From the NCBI RefSeq assembly GCF_932294415.1, contig NC_065539.1:49123501-49187500 (forward strand): a stretch of DNA of 64,000 nucleotides, in the 5' to 3' direction. This DNA is from Quercus robur. Lineage: Eukaryota > Streptophyta > Magnoliopsida > Fagales > Fagaceae. The notes under the pieces are model-generated. The model was not told where the DNA came from. It saw nothing but the letters and a program-made list of their open reading frames with translations, and did not search any database. Positions 21,957 through 34,100 of the stretch are shown here, in pieces; the first letter of the stretch is position 1, and every line of letters begins with the position of its first letter. Both the position numbers and the translations under genes were made by a program.

Positions 21957-22202
21957 TTTTTTTTTTTTTTGAGAAAGAAAAATGGGGATCTTTATGGTTA
22001 TATTACACCCCCGAGCAAAGCACCGGTCGGAGGTAGCAGCTGGGGCCCCTTTCGTAGGCGTCAGCTACGCATACCCGATCGTGTGAGGGGTTACTCCACT
22101 AAGGATGCCCACCAACGAACTCCTGCTAGTAGCGGGAATCGAACCTGAGCGTGTTAGGCAGAGCGAACAAATCATACCTAGCTGAGCCAAGCCCCCGTTG
22201 GC
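21957..22202 (-). mobile_element. tRNA-derived SINE with A box, B box and target duplication
   Basis: A 246-bp GC-richer island in AT-rich DNA. On the minus strand the 5' head carries a clear A box (TGGCTCAGCTAGG) and B box (GGTTCGATTCC), the RNA polymerase III internal promoter of a tRNA-derived SINE. A unique body follows, then an A tail (T run at about 21956-21970). It is flanked by direct repeats aacttagtat at 21947-21956 and 22203-22212. The near-consensus boxes and perfect 10-bp duplication suggest a fairly recent insertion. A true tRNA is excluded because no cloverleaf closes around the boxes. Confidence 0.85.
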
Positions 22203-22483
22203 AACTTAGTATGTTAATTGGGCTATTTTCATTTATTTATAAAATGTATTATAAAAATATGGTTTTGTGAAAAAACTTGTGTCTCTATACTTATATATTT
22301 TATATATGCACAAACCTGATGTGATTTTAGATTAAAAAAAAATTATCAAATCAAAAAAAATTAAATTGCTTATGATTCCTACCTTGTCAAATTGTATAAC
22401 ATGTCAAATTCCCCAATTCTGGCACAAAATTAAAACAAATTAGAAAGATTGAGATTTCAAAATATGGTTTAACTTATTCATTT

Positions 22484-23478
22484 GTATCCATTTCAAATGA
22501 GGGGTGAAAGAAGAAACACCTTAAAGCCCAGATCAAATGGTCCTCCAAACAAGACCCTAAGGTCAACGTCTAGCACAAGCAAGTTTCTGTATAAGACTAC
22601 ATCCATAAGGAAACCTTTGCTCCATCCTATCAAGCAACACTCTTTGTGCATCAATCAAAATCCCAGGAATGCTCTCTTAAACATGGAGCATGTGACACAA
22701 GATAGTGAAACACCTAGAGGGGTTGATATTGCCTACTCTAGGAGTATGCAATAATTTTCCCACCTAGTGGCGCTTGGTCTCATGCCTCAATATGGGTTTT
22801 CTAAAACTCGGCAATTGAGCACCCCTAGACCCTATCTCAAAAGAAGCACCTAAGAAAGGTCATTTGTCCATCATGTCAACATTAATTATCTTAACCAACC
22901 ATTGACACTTTTGCATTAAAAGAAATGCAACAAGTCTTCGCTATACAATATTAAGAGTACCTTAGGAACACGTTCCCTCAATTGACTTAAAGGGATTGTG
23001 TATTGTCAAAACCCCTCTCACTTTATAGGAGTTAGTTGTCAACGCCCACTCAAAACCATATAAATACCCTTACTAAGCCATGAACAATAGCACGCACTCT
23101 AAATCTCAATATTTTTTTTAATTTTTCTTTGAATCTTACTTTGGGAGCTTTTTCACTAAAATAACCTTTAGAGTGTCTCTAACCTATCACATTAATTAGT
23201 TTGAAATCTAGAAAGTTCAGTGAATTTTTGTTCATCCATCACTATATGTCCAAAATTAAAAATTTTAAAAAATGAAAGATATTGATTATCATATAACATA
23301 GCTGAACCTACTATTAGATTTGACATAGACACAATCTTATTTGACTTTGTTAGAGAATCTATTGTCAAAAAAAAGAGAAAAAGTCTAAAGTTACTCTCAA
23401 TATAACCCAAGTTAATAACAAATGTAACAAAATTGTTATCGGGTGTAACTTTGTTATTAGTAGAGATATCATACCCCA
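22484..23478. repeat. ~1 kb dispersed repeat, copy B (uninterrupted)
   Basis: Second copy of the repeat at 15899-17365, same orientation, with many substitutions and small indels throughout. Conserved blocks include catttcaaatgagg, aacatggagca, aaccatataaatac and the end gttattagta followed by a poly(A) run. It lacks the L1 found in copy A. About 5.1 kb separates the copies. An open frame at 22482-22754 is not conserved in copy A and is not considered a gene. Confidence 0.65.
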
Positions 23479-24509
23479 AAAAAAAAAAAAAGGATTTGAA
23501 AAATTATTCCCCTACACTAATTGATTTATGATAAACAAATCATTCTGTTAGTTTTTTTATATAAGTCTAATGGATATACTCACTTAATATACAGATGTGA
23601 TACTTATTGATGATGTAGCAAAGATCATATACATTCCACATAATTAAGTTTTTAGATTTTAATGAAATATAATAAGAGAATTTTGGATTTGTAACAAATC
23701 AAATATCCAAAAGATTATTTGTCAAAGAATCAATATAGTGATATACATGTCAAAAACCAATAGTGATATTTGAATTAAAAAAGAAGAAACGTCTTTTTCT
23801 TTTACCCCTAGTTTATAGTATAGAATAACCCCTAACATCTGCAGGTAATAAGGATTAACAATTTTCTGTTCACTTTTCTTAGCGAGTGCTTGAGGTCAGA
23901 CATAAACCATTATGATTTTATTTTTAAAAATGAAAATAAAGTGTAAACAAATATTAAGAAAAAACACATCCAATTCTTCTTGAATTTGTACACATTAACC
24001 TTTTTTTAACAATTCAATTGTTACCAAATAGTGGAAAAATGATGATTTGAATTTTGGTTCTTCGCATCAAAAATAAAATGTAGTACCTAAGACTCACATA
24101 CAAATAAACCTTATTTATATATATATATATTATCATTTTATAAAACATGCATCATTTAAGAGCAATGGAGTATTGCATGATCCTTTACTTGTAGCTTAGA
24201 ACACCCAGTAAACCCTTCTTGTTATCTATATTTATCTAAAAGCTAAGACGTAGCATTTAATATTGTTGTGCTCCTGCTGAGCCACCTCATTAGCCACATC
24301 ATACTCTTTTTCTTTTTAAGTCATTTTTCTCTTTATGATTTTTTAATTTTTTTTATATAAAATAATTAAATACAGATTATTGATAAACATTATTATTCAT
24401 TAGATAGAAATATTTGACTATTCAGCTATCCTAATTGATTTCAACTTTTCGCTTTCTTCTTTCTAATTTCAAGTAATTGTTAAAATTGAATAATTCATTA
24501 AAATATTTT
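23479..24509. other. AT-rich intergenic, nothing recognised
   Basis: About 1 kb with only short frames, simple A/T runs and no recognised element ends. Confidence 0.4.
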
Positions 24510-24821
24510 AAGTGTCTCTTTGTTTATCTACCGTTATAATGTTTCATCTTCCAAACTTTCAGTTTTTCACAACCTTATTTCTCTCTCACTCATACATTGA
24601 TTATTTATTTAAGTTTCAAAATGTTATATATACCAATGCACATTTTAGATACAATCACCCATCATCTACAATAAATAATTTAGTACAATACTAATTGTTT
24701 TCCATATTTTTCAATCAAGCATTAGTTTTCACCATTTTGAGAAGACATCAAGCATTAAGTGTCTCTTCGTTTATCTACCATTATAGTATTTTCTCTTCCA
24801 AAATTTTGGTTTTTCACAACC

Positions 24822-24857
<36 letters not shown>

Positions 24858-25013
24858 CATTGATTATTTATTTAAGTTTTACAATATTATATATATCCAT
24901 GCACATTCTAGATACAATCACCCGTCATCTACAACAAAAAAAATTAGCACAATACTAATTGTTCTCCATATTTTTCAATCAAGCTTTAGTTTTCATCATT
25001 TTGAGAAGACATC
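24510..25013. repeat. Tandem duplication, two ~250-bp units
   Basis: Unit 1 (24510-24756) and unit 2 (24757-25013) start with aagtgtctct and share the order cttttcacaacctta, catacattgattattt, gatacaatcaccc and ccatatttttcaatcaagc. They differ by point changes and by expansion of a CT run in unit 2 (about 24826-24856). Short frames appear in each unit but are AT-rich and have no recognisable product. Confidence 0.85.
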
Positions 25014-26256
25014 AATTATTTTTGTTAGAAACTTTCAAAGTTAAGGCAACAATAAGAAGACCATTGAGGCAAACAAAACGCACAATCAAAAATGATCTCT
25101 CTCTCTCTCTCTTTTGTTTTCCTTTCTTTTTAGTATTCTTGCATTTGTTGAAGTGATTTTGTTGTTTTCCTTTCCAAATTTTTCAATGATATTGACTTTT
25201 GTTAATTTTAATTGAGACTTAGAATTGTTATTGCAATTTTATTTGGCCTATCATTGTTGTGGAAATTCCTAATGTTGGTATGAAACATATTGATAATGAA
25301 CATGTTTTATGCTTATTTGTAAAGTGTCAAAAAGTCAAAGAGCTTTTAGTGTAGTAATTTTTTTTATTGTTGCATCCCATGTGTTTGATAAAATTTCTTT
25401 TAAAAATCTTATGCGTCTTTTCTCAAATCTGTTTGTGATTTTTATTTTGTTCATTATATTACAAATAATAAGAATCACCACCATTAAAATTTTAGCTAAT
25501 TTGAGCTTTTACTCTAGAGCATCATTATGCTATTAACGTTTTTATGTATAGATACTTAAGGAATTTGATTAATTCTTTCTTGGAATTCCTATTATCCTTA
25601 CGTCTAGCCTCTTAGATTAATTTTTGGGGGTTCAAGTGATAGCCTAGCAACATTCTTTATGGTGTCCCCTATTTGTGGTTCAAAAACCCACCATTCCCCC
25701 TCCACCACCATCTGCATATATATATATATATATATATATAATCGGCTGTTCAAATTAAGAATTCCCATGTATTACTCTTTAAAGATTTATTAGATGTATA
25801 GATAGTACTTTTGGTTTATGAAACATGATCAACAAAACGTGATTTTTATATAATTATATCTAGACTGTACTACAATGTCATGATCGATGGATTGATCTTA
25901 TTTTACTATAAAATCTAAGTAATCATGTGGTTTATGAATTTGAAGAGTTATATTGTGGGATTTGTTCATATGATGAAATAAAGTTTTCTTTTTGCATTTT
26001 ATTTTATTTTATATTTCCACTTTATGATATATGATTTATTGATTATGATCTATTGCATAGTATCTTTATATACTTTTTCACTTAGTTTCAATTGTGTGGA
26101 AAAAAGAGACGTGGATCTATGTTTTGGAGAAAAATATATCTATAAGTGTTGAATCGCATACATCTGTATAGTAATAAACAAAGTATACATAGTTAGAACT
26201 TAGTCTAATAGTTCTCATGCTCACACGGTAAAAAAAAAAATATATATATATATATA
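25014..26256. other. AT-rich intergenic, nothing recognised
   Basis: Contains CT and AT microsatellites (near 25097-25110 and 25717-25740) and no supported gene. Short frames are explained by base composition. Confidence 0.4.
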
Positions 26257-26265
26257 TATAATTTA

Positions 26266-26707
26266 GGCAAAAATGCAAAACTGACCCTTTAACTTTCACT
26301 CTTTTTCATTTCAGTTCTCTAACTTTCAGTTTTTTCGATTCAGTTCTCTAACTTTCAATTTTTGTCAATGCAAGATTCCGTTAAACCCCAGTTATGGACT
26401 GCCATTAATGTCACTAAAACGACGTTGTTTTTCCTTTTCTTTTCTTTTCTTTTCTTTTCTTTTTTTAATTTTGGAATTAAAAACTGAGGAATCACTCCAC
26501 ACCCAAAAAAAATTCTGATGGTTTTTGTTTTCAGCTGAGCTTTTGATTTTAGCTTTTAGAAATGAATTGTTGATAATATTTTTTCCGATCATTTCTTGAA
26601 AACCAAAAAAGAGAGAAGGAAAATAGTTTGGCGGAGAAAGACAATGAAGACACCGACGAATGGTGCCGAAGCTGCCTCCGCCACATTAGCATCCAATTCC
26701 TGCGAAG

Positions 26708-26774
<67 letters not shown>

Positions 26775-27168
26775 GAATGAATCGGTGGACCTTGGATCAA
26801 ATAGTATTTAGTTTGTTTTTGTACGGACTATCTAAGCTAAAAACAGTCTATTCATAAATTTATTTTCTCTTTTTTGATTTTCTCGAGAAACAAACAAGAA
26901 GCTAGTAATACAAAGAGTTAATTAATAAATGATGAGTGCAAGTTTTTTTTTTTTTTTTTTGAATTTTAATTTTGTTGGGTGGGTACTGACAAATGGGATT
27001 TGGGTATGGAGTTTCCTCGGTTTTGATTTTAGGGGAAGCAGAACGACGTCGTCGTTCCCCTTAAATGTTTTCTTTTCTTTTCTTTTTTAGACATTTTTCT
27101 TTTTTATTTTAATTCCCAAATTATAAAATTATAATAAAAAATAAAATAAAATAAAAATAAAAATAAAT

Positions 27169-27206
<38 letters not shown>

Positions 27207-27384
27207 AGAAGAAGAAAAAAAACAGCATCATTTCAGTGACATTAACGGCAACCCATAACTAGGTTTAACGAAATCCTGCATTAACAAAAATTGACAGTTA
27301 GAGGACTGAATTAACAAAACTAAAAATTAGAGGACTAAAATGAAAAAAGAGTGAAAGTTAGAGGGTCAGTTTTGCATTTTTGCC
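26266..27384. mobile_element. Long-TIR Mutator-like element (MULE 1) with gene-like cargo
   Basis: Terminal inverted repeats of about 170 bp begin GGCAAAAATGCAAAACTGA and contain three spaced gttctctaactttca-type blocks. They are flanked by 9-bp direct repeats with one mismatch (tataattta at 26257-26265, taaaattta at 27385-27393), the duplication length of Mutator elements. The 1119-bp element has no transposase. Its centre (about 26590-26815) is GC-richer, with an ATG-led frame beginning MKTPTNGAEAASATL that runs into a long CT repeat. This looks like captured 5' UTR and first codons of a gene. A related element is at 42550-43593. Confidence 0.75.
26712..26771. repeat. (CT)30 microsatellite
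   Basis: Perfect CT dinucleotide run of about 60 bases inside MULE 1. It creates spurious long Ser-Leu or Arg-Glu frames on both strands. Confidence 0.95.
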
Positions 27385-27393
27385 TAAAATTTA

Positions 27394-28178
27394 TTGTATT
27401 GTATTGTATTGTATTTTTATACATATTTCACTATATATAATACCCAACTACAAAATATATTTAATTTGTTAGTTGTTACACCACAAAAAGACTCCTAATA
27501 TAAAACATAATTTCAAATAACACATATTGACTTTTAAAAATATACAATCTAATATATTAATTCAATAATTATCCAATAAAACATATTTATATCAAATTTT
27601 GCCCTATATTACGCGGATCTGTGACTGGTATATATAATCAACAAGGTGTTTTTTTTTTGAGAAACAGGCTTCAAAACTTTTAAACTAGTAAAAAAAAATT
27701 AAAAGAGTGAGAGTTGTAGGATATACAAATGCAAGTACCAGTTACAAATATGAAACTCCGAAGAGGCATGACATTATTTAGTACTTAGCAACTCCTCTAC
27801 TTACAAGGGCCAAATCGAATTCAAACATTTGTCTAGGCCCGCAGCTTGAGCTCAACTACCTCAATTATGTACAGTAAGTACTAATATATGTAATTAAATG
27901 TGTATATAGAAATGCCAGCTTCCATCTTCTGCATTCTTCTTAGGTAATTGTTAATATCCACAGTGAGAGCCAATTGTTAACATACTTTTATAGAGATTAA
28001 GAAAAAAATTACAAGACAAAACTGGAAGAAGGTGGGAAAGCATACTATTATCAACCTTGCAAAAATAAGGCAATTTGAGTTTTTCAACTATAAAAGGGGC
28101 CAATCAAATGCATTATTCATTTTGGAGGAGTCCCGCAATCATTATTCAGAACACTCAACTCAACCACCCTGAAAACAA
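27394..28178. other. Spacer and 3' UTR of the RING-finger gene
   Basis: A TATTG short repeat lies near 27395-27415, followed by AT-rich DNA. The 100-250 bases before 28179 should contain the 3' UTR of the minus-strand RF298-like gene. No other gene or element was recognised. Confidence 0.4.
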
Positions 28179-31100
28179 TTAAGAACGAGCATAACGAACA
28201 GAGACTCGCCGCTGTATGGGGCTCCTACAAGAAGGGCAATCCTTCATGCCCTGTTTCTCATGGAGCTCATTGCATGTTGTACAGACCACCTGGTGAGCAC
28301 ATGGGAGAAAAACCACAGACATCTCCTCTGAAAGGCACATCACACACTCCCGTTCCCGTTTCACACCACCTGACTCAGAGTAGTCCTGAAAATCTCTCAC
28401 CACATCTGAGATATAAGGGGCCCAGGAATTCTGGTGATCTAGGCCATTTCTGATGTCTGTAAGTCTGCTGGCATAGCTTCCATCAATGCCCCTCTTGAGT
28501 GCAGCAATTTTTGAAGAATCAGTCTTCAGTCTCAATTGGGAGATTTCTTTTTCAAGCTTCTCAATGTCATCTTTGTATTTCTGCAGATTTTTTTCCGCTT
28601 TGGATTTAATCATATCCTCTTTTGATTTTGTTGAAGCCTCAATTTGTTCTCTTTCTTTTCTTATGGAATTGGCCTGCACAAGTAGTTCTTCCTTCCCTTT
28701 TTCCTCCTGTTTCCATTTAGCCTGTGATATTTTTTATATCAATGAGAAAGGGCCCAGTGGTAAAACTCATAATCACAAGAAGCACCAAGAGGAACTAGGA
28801 ATGACATCTTTGTGGAACCACTAAGCAGTATACTTTCAAAGCATTAACAGAAGGGCACTTTAGAACTGCCCTATTAACATGCTTCTTCCGACAGCTACTA
28901 CAATACACTTCACGTGTTTCTTTAAAAGCTTTACTTCAGGAATAAGTTTTGGTCGGCCAAAAAAATGAAATGGAGGAAATATCCGGAGTTTGGAAATGCA
29001 TAAAAATGTGCACGATTACAGGCTTACAACATGCATGTGCCTACTACTTAGGTACAGACAAGCCCTAAAAGAAAGTTGAATAAAATTTATTTAAGTTCAA
29101 GTCACCGATCAAAATGTTAAGATAACAAGTAAAGAGAATGTGTGAAGATAAGCTTTTTAGAAGATCAATAAGATTTTGACATCCATACAAACAAATAATA
29201 AATTTTTAGCAAAAATACAAATTACACCCTTTAAGTTTGGTCAATTATCATTTTGGTCTTGCAAGTTTTATTTTTGACATTTTAGTCCTATATGTTTGCA
29301 TTTGTTGTCACCGTTAGTTGTTTCGTCCATCCATAACTTCTGTCAACTACTCCATTAAAAAATAATTTTTAATACTAAAAAACTATTAAACTTATTTTTT
29401 CAAAAAGTAAAAAAATACAACTTACATCCTTCAAGTTTGGTCAATTGTCATTTTAGTCCTATAAATTTCATTTTTGTCATGTAAGTTCACATTTGCCGTC
29501 ACCGTTAGCTCTTCTTAATGGTAATTTTTTCAAAGGAAAGGAGGACGAAATAACAATGACAACAAATGTAAACTCACAAACCAAAATGACAAAAATGAAA
29601 CTTATAGACCAAAATGACAATCGACCAAACTAAGGGTGTAATTTATATTTTTGCTTTTTTTTTTTTGATAAGTAATAAAAAATTTATTCAAACATTAAAA
29701 AAAAGAGTCACCCAAGTATACACGACATATATAGCAGGGGATCAACACAATTAGGAACACAAATTACAAGCATTCATCAAATCATAATTTGAAGAGATAG
29801 AATGGTTTTCTACGATAGACATCCAATATAATAGCGTTTTAAAAAATAAAAGTTTTAGATCGATTACTGTCCTTTCAAAATCCTCAAAACACCAGTTGTT
29901 TCGCTCCAGCCAAATGCACCACATCAAACAAGGAGGGACAGCCATCCAGGAAATGTTGTTGCGATGACGACCAAACTTCCCTTGCCAACATGCTAGAAGG
30001 TCAACCACAGACTTCGGCATTACCCAGTAGAGCCCAAACAATGTGAATACCATAGACCAAAGCTGGACTGCAATAGGACAATGCAACAAAAGATGATCCA
30101 CTGATTCCTGCTGCATTTACACATGTAACACCAATCTAGAATCCATAATTTTCTCATGCATAAGTTATCGATCGTCAAAATTTTCCCCAAAGAAGCTGTC
30201 CAAGCAAAGAACACTTCTTTGGAGGGAACCTTTGGCTTCCAAATGCAAGGACTGATCACAAACACCTATCAATGCCCAATAATAGCTACTCCCCTGAAAA
30301 CCCCTACTCTTGGCAGGTATCCAGCAGAACTTATCCTCACCAGTACCCCTCAAAGAGACATCATATATAATATCAATAAACGTAGACAAGGATTCCAATT
30401 CTCAATCTTGAACCGCACGCAAAAACTCCATATCCCAATAAAGCACCCCATTGGGGAACTTCATGAGATCAACCACATAAGCCTCCTTATCCCTACTAAT
30501 GTTGAATAACTCTAGGAAACTCAATTTGAGAGAACTATCCCCACACCAAACACCATGCCAAAATTTTACTCTTGATCCATCTCCAATATCAAACAGAACA
30601 TAACGAGAAAAGTTAGTCCATCCACTACTAATAGGCTTCCATAAACTTACCGCATAAGGACATGGGACGGACTTAGAGCACCAACCTCCCCCCTCACTTC
30701 CATAGCTAACCCCTATTACCCTTCTCCAAAAAGCATCTCTCTCAGACCCTAATCTTCATAACCATTTTCCTAACAAAGCTTCATTAAAGCATCTCAAATT
30801 TCTGATCCCTAACCCCCCAGACTGAATAGGAGAGTATACCGAGCATACCGTAGACCAATTCACCAGATGAGTTTTCGAATCATCTCCCATACCACTCCAA
30901 AGAAAATTTTGTTGTAGTTGTTCTAGATGATTTGCAATATCCACCGGAATAGGGAAGAGAGAAAGAAAATAAGATGGCAAGTTAGATAAAATACTTTTTA
31001 TTAAAGTAACTTTACCTGCCTTAGAGAGATACAATTGTTTCCAACCTACAAATTTCCTTTCCACCTTCTCAATAATTGGATTCCAGATTGATCTATCTTT

Positions 31101-34100
31101 AAATTTTAAATTTGCACCCAAAGGAAGACCTAAATACTTCAAAGGAAAGGAACCCTGCTTGCACCCCAAAATACCAACTAGTAGATCAATATCTGGAACC
31201 ACACCCACAGGGACTAATTCAGATTTCCCCATATTTATTTTTAATCCTGACACAATCTCAAACCATAGTAGAATCAAATGCAGAAATACAATCTAGTCAA
31301 GATCAGCATCACACATAATCATTGTATCATCTGCAAAAAAGGTGGGTCACCTGTAAATGATTACATGTGGAGGTACCCACACTGAAACCAGATATAAAAC
31401 CATCTCTTGAAGCCTTATCCAAAATTTTGCTAACCGCCTCCATGACTAAAACAAACAATAAAGAGGACAACGGATCACCCTCCCATAGACCTCTAGATTT
31501 CTCAAAGAAACCACAAGAGGCTCCAGTAATTAAAACCGAAAATTTAACTGTAGATAAACAGGAAAAAAATCCAGTTTCTCCATTTTTCAGGAAAACCACA
31601 GCGCTTCAGCATATAGATGAGAAATCCCCAATTCACAAGATCATACACCTTCTCCACATCCAATTTGCATAACACCCCAGGCACTCCTAATTTCAACTAC
31701 TATCAAGGCACTCATTTGCAATAAGAATTGAATCTAGAATCTTCCTATTCTTGACAAAACCATTCTGAGATTCTAAAATTATGTCCCAATCACCTCTTTC
31801 AACCTATTAGCCAACACTTTAGCAATAATTCTGTAAACTCCCCTATCAAAGTAATAGGACGGAAATCTTTCACTTCACGTCTGATTTTTTTTGGGATTAA
31901 ATAAATGAAGGTAGCATTTAGGCACTTTTCAAACTGACCTCACATACACATCAGTGTGTCTTAAACCTAGAAAAAAATAATTATGAAAATTACACTCACT
32001 CATGGTATAAAATTGATGCTTGAATTTGCCCTAAAGGAGTAACCTAAATTTTCTTGACCAGAAGGAAGCCTAAGGCAGGCCTTAATAAGGGTTATTCCTA
32101 CCATATCTACACTTCTTCTCATTTGTTCAACTTCTTTATAAGCACATGCATGTACCCTACATACAATGCATGCATGAGTGCACGAAGGAATACGCCAAGC
32201 AGTGTCATTTGCACCTCGACAAACTGTGAAAGGAGCATTAACTGCAAAGAGTTTTAGGTCCAACTTTTTAAACTCCTATGCCAGATATCATCCTAATTGG
32301 ATGTTTGTGACCTCATCATCTATAAAAAAAATTTCCTTATGATAGTGGCAACCACTTTTGATTATCTAACAGATGCAGCTAATGTTATGACTTCCAATCA
32401 TGTCAATACATTGGCAATGACAAACCTTAATTAAAAAAAAAAATTATTAAAAAAAAATATATTAAAAAGAAAAAAGAAGAAGAGTGAACTGTCAATGAGA
32501 AACCAGTTAATGGTTGGCCTCATGTGGGGGTCCATTATTAAAAAAAAAGGGGAGGGGGAGGTGGGGGCAAGGAATTATATTTGAACTTTTACAATGTTAA
32601 AATAATGGTTAAATAATTATACTCATTATTTCCTAACAGTTTAAGTTTTGGCACAAATGGTAGTTTATCATGGTATCAAATCGAGTGGCCAAAATTCACC
32701 TTGTTTCCACTCTATCCCATTTATAAAGTTAAAAATCCCGCATGCTATGCCCCAGTTGTGAAGGGAGAATCTAGGCTCACTCATGAGGGAGAGTGTTAAA
32801 TTAATGGTTAAATGATTAAATTTACTATTTCACAACACCTTAAGATTTTGGGATAAGTGGTAGTTTATCATAGAACATACCTCAAGTTGCCCTTCAAGAC
32901 ATTTGTCTTGCTCTAATTCCTGTAGCAGCTGTGTTACTTTGCGTTTTTCTGTACTAAGTTCTTCCTGGAACAAGGTTTTTTGCTTCTCCCATGACTGAAA
33001 TTTCATCAGCGTCTTCTTCTCTCTCTTGGAAACCTCCTCACAGCTTGCAGCTGACTCTACAGCACGTAATTTAGCAGCTTCCATCTCCTGCCTCAGTTGA
33101 GCATTCTCCACCTCAAGCTTTCGGACAGCAGAATTAGCTCGCTCAACCTGCCCACTAGCCTTGCACAAAGCATTCTCCATCTCAGATAGCTTCTTCATAG
33201 TGTTTTCTTCCAAAGTCTGCTTCTCTTTCTTGAGACGTTCAACTTCTTCTTTTTCTTGTCTCAGAGTTTTAAGTTCAGCCTTTTCCTTACTCAGCCTTCG
33301 AGCAGCCTGCATAACCTTCTGATTTGCCCACTCTGTCCACTCCTGGAGCTGATTTTGCAGGTCCCGAACTCTCGGAACCAGCTTCAAAATTAACTCATCC
33401 TTCTTGTCCCGGGGTACCCACTGCCCCAGAGATTTATCATATGGTATGCCAGCAAAACTACAATTAGATGGCTCAGCATTACAGCTTGAGGGCACCAAAG
33501 CAGAGTTGCTCTTAGTAGGAAGTGAAAGAGAAAGTTCAGTATCGGCAGCTGATAATGAAGGTGGTGTACTAGGTGCAGGTAATGCAGGTGGAGAATTAAC
33601 TGCAGCTACTGTTGTTGAAGTGTTGGTCTTAGACAATGCTGAAATGGTATTAATACTTTCCAGGTTTGAAGCTGCAGAGGAAGGGAGCCCAGAGTTGACT
33701 GAAAGACTATGATTCCCATTGACTTGAGGCACATCAACTACCACTGGTTTATTTATCTTTAAGGAAGCACTTTTGAGATTAACTGCAGTGGATTCTGATA
33801 CAGATTTCAATTTTTTATCCAAGATTAAACCACCAAAAGCACTAAGCTTTCCTCCTCTTGAAGACCCTTTAGATCCATATGTCCGGTAATGTTTCTCCAC
33901 ATGAAGTGACTTTTGTCGGAGTATGTATTCTCTCTTAGTAGTACCAGAATGGACCTTTCTACTTCCCCCAAACTTTTCTTCCGCTGCAGGAGATTGAGAC
34001 GTTCCTGCAACATTAAAGGATTTATCAATAGTATCAGATGTTGTAGTTGTGCCCTCTTTCTCTGATACTAGTCCATTGAGAACAAGGGAATTCTTTGGTT

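Noticed and set aside
21957-22202. Possible functional tRNA gene because of clear A and B boxes
   Set aside because: The acceptor and anticodon stems do not close, and an A tail plus target duplication mark it as a SINE.
22482-22754. 90-residue frame in repeat copy B
   Set aside because: The corresponding frame is not conserved in copy A, so there is no sign of selection for coding.
26549-26811. Arg-Glu and Ser-Leu repeat frames
   Set aside because: They are produced by the (CT)30 microsatellite; only the short ATG-led segment before it was kept as possible captured sequence.
33404-33712. Plus-strand 102-residue frame
   Set aside because: Antisense shadow of the RF298-like exon 1, which is open for 716 codons on the minus strand.
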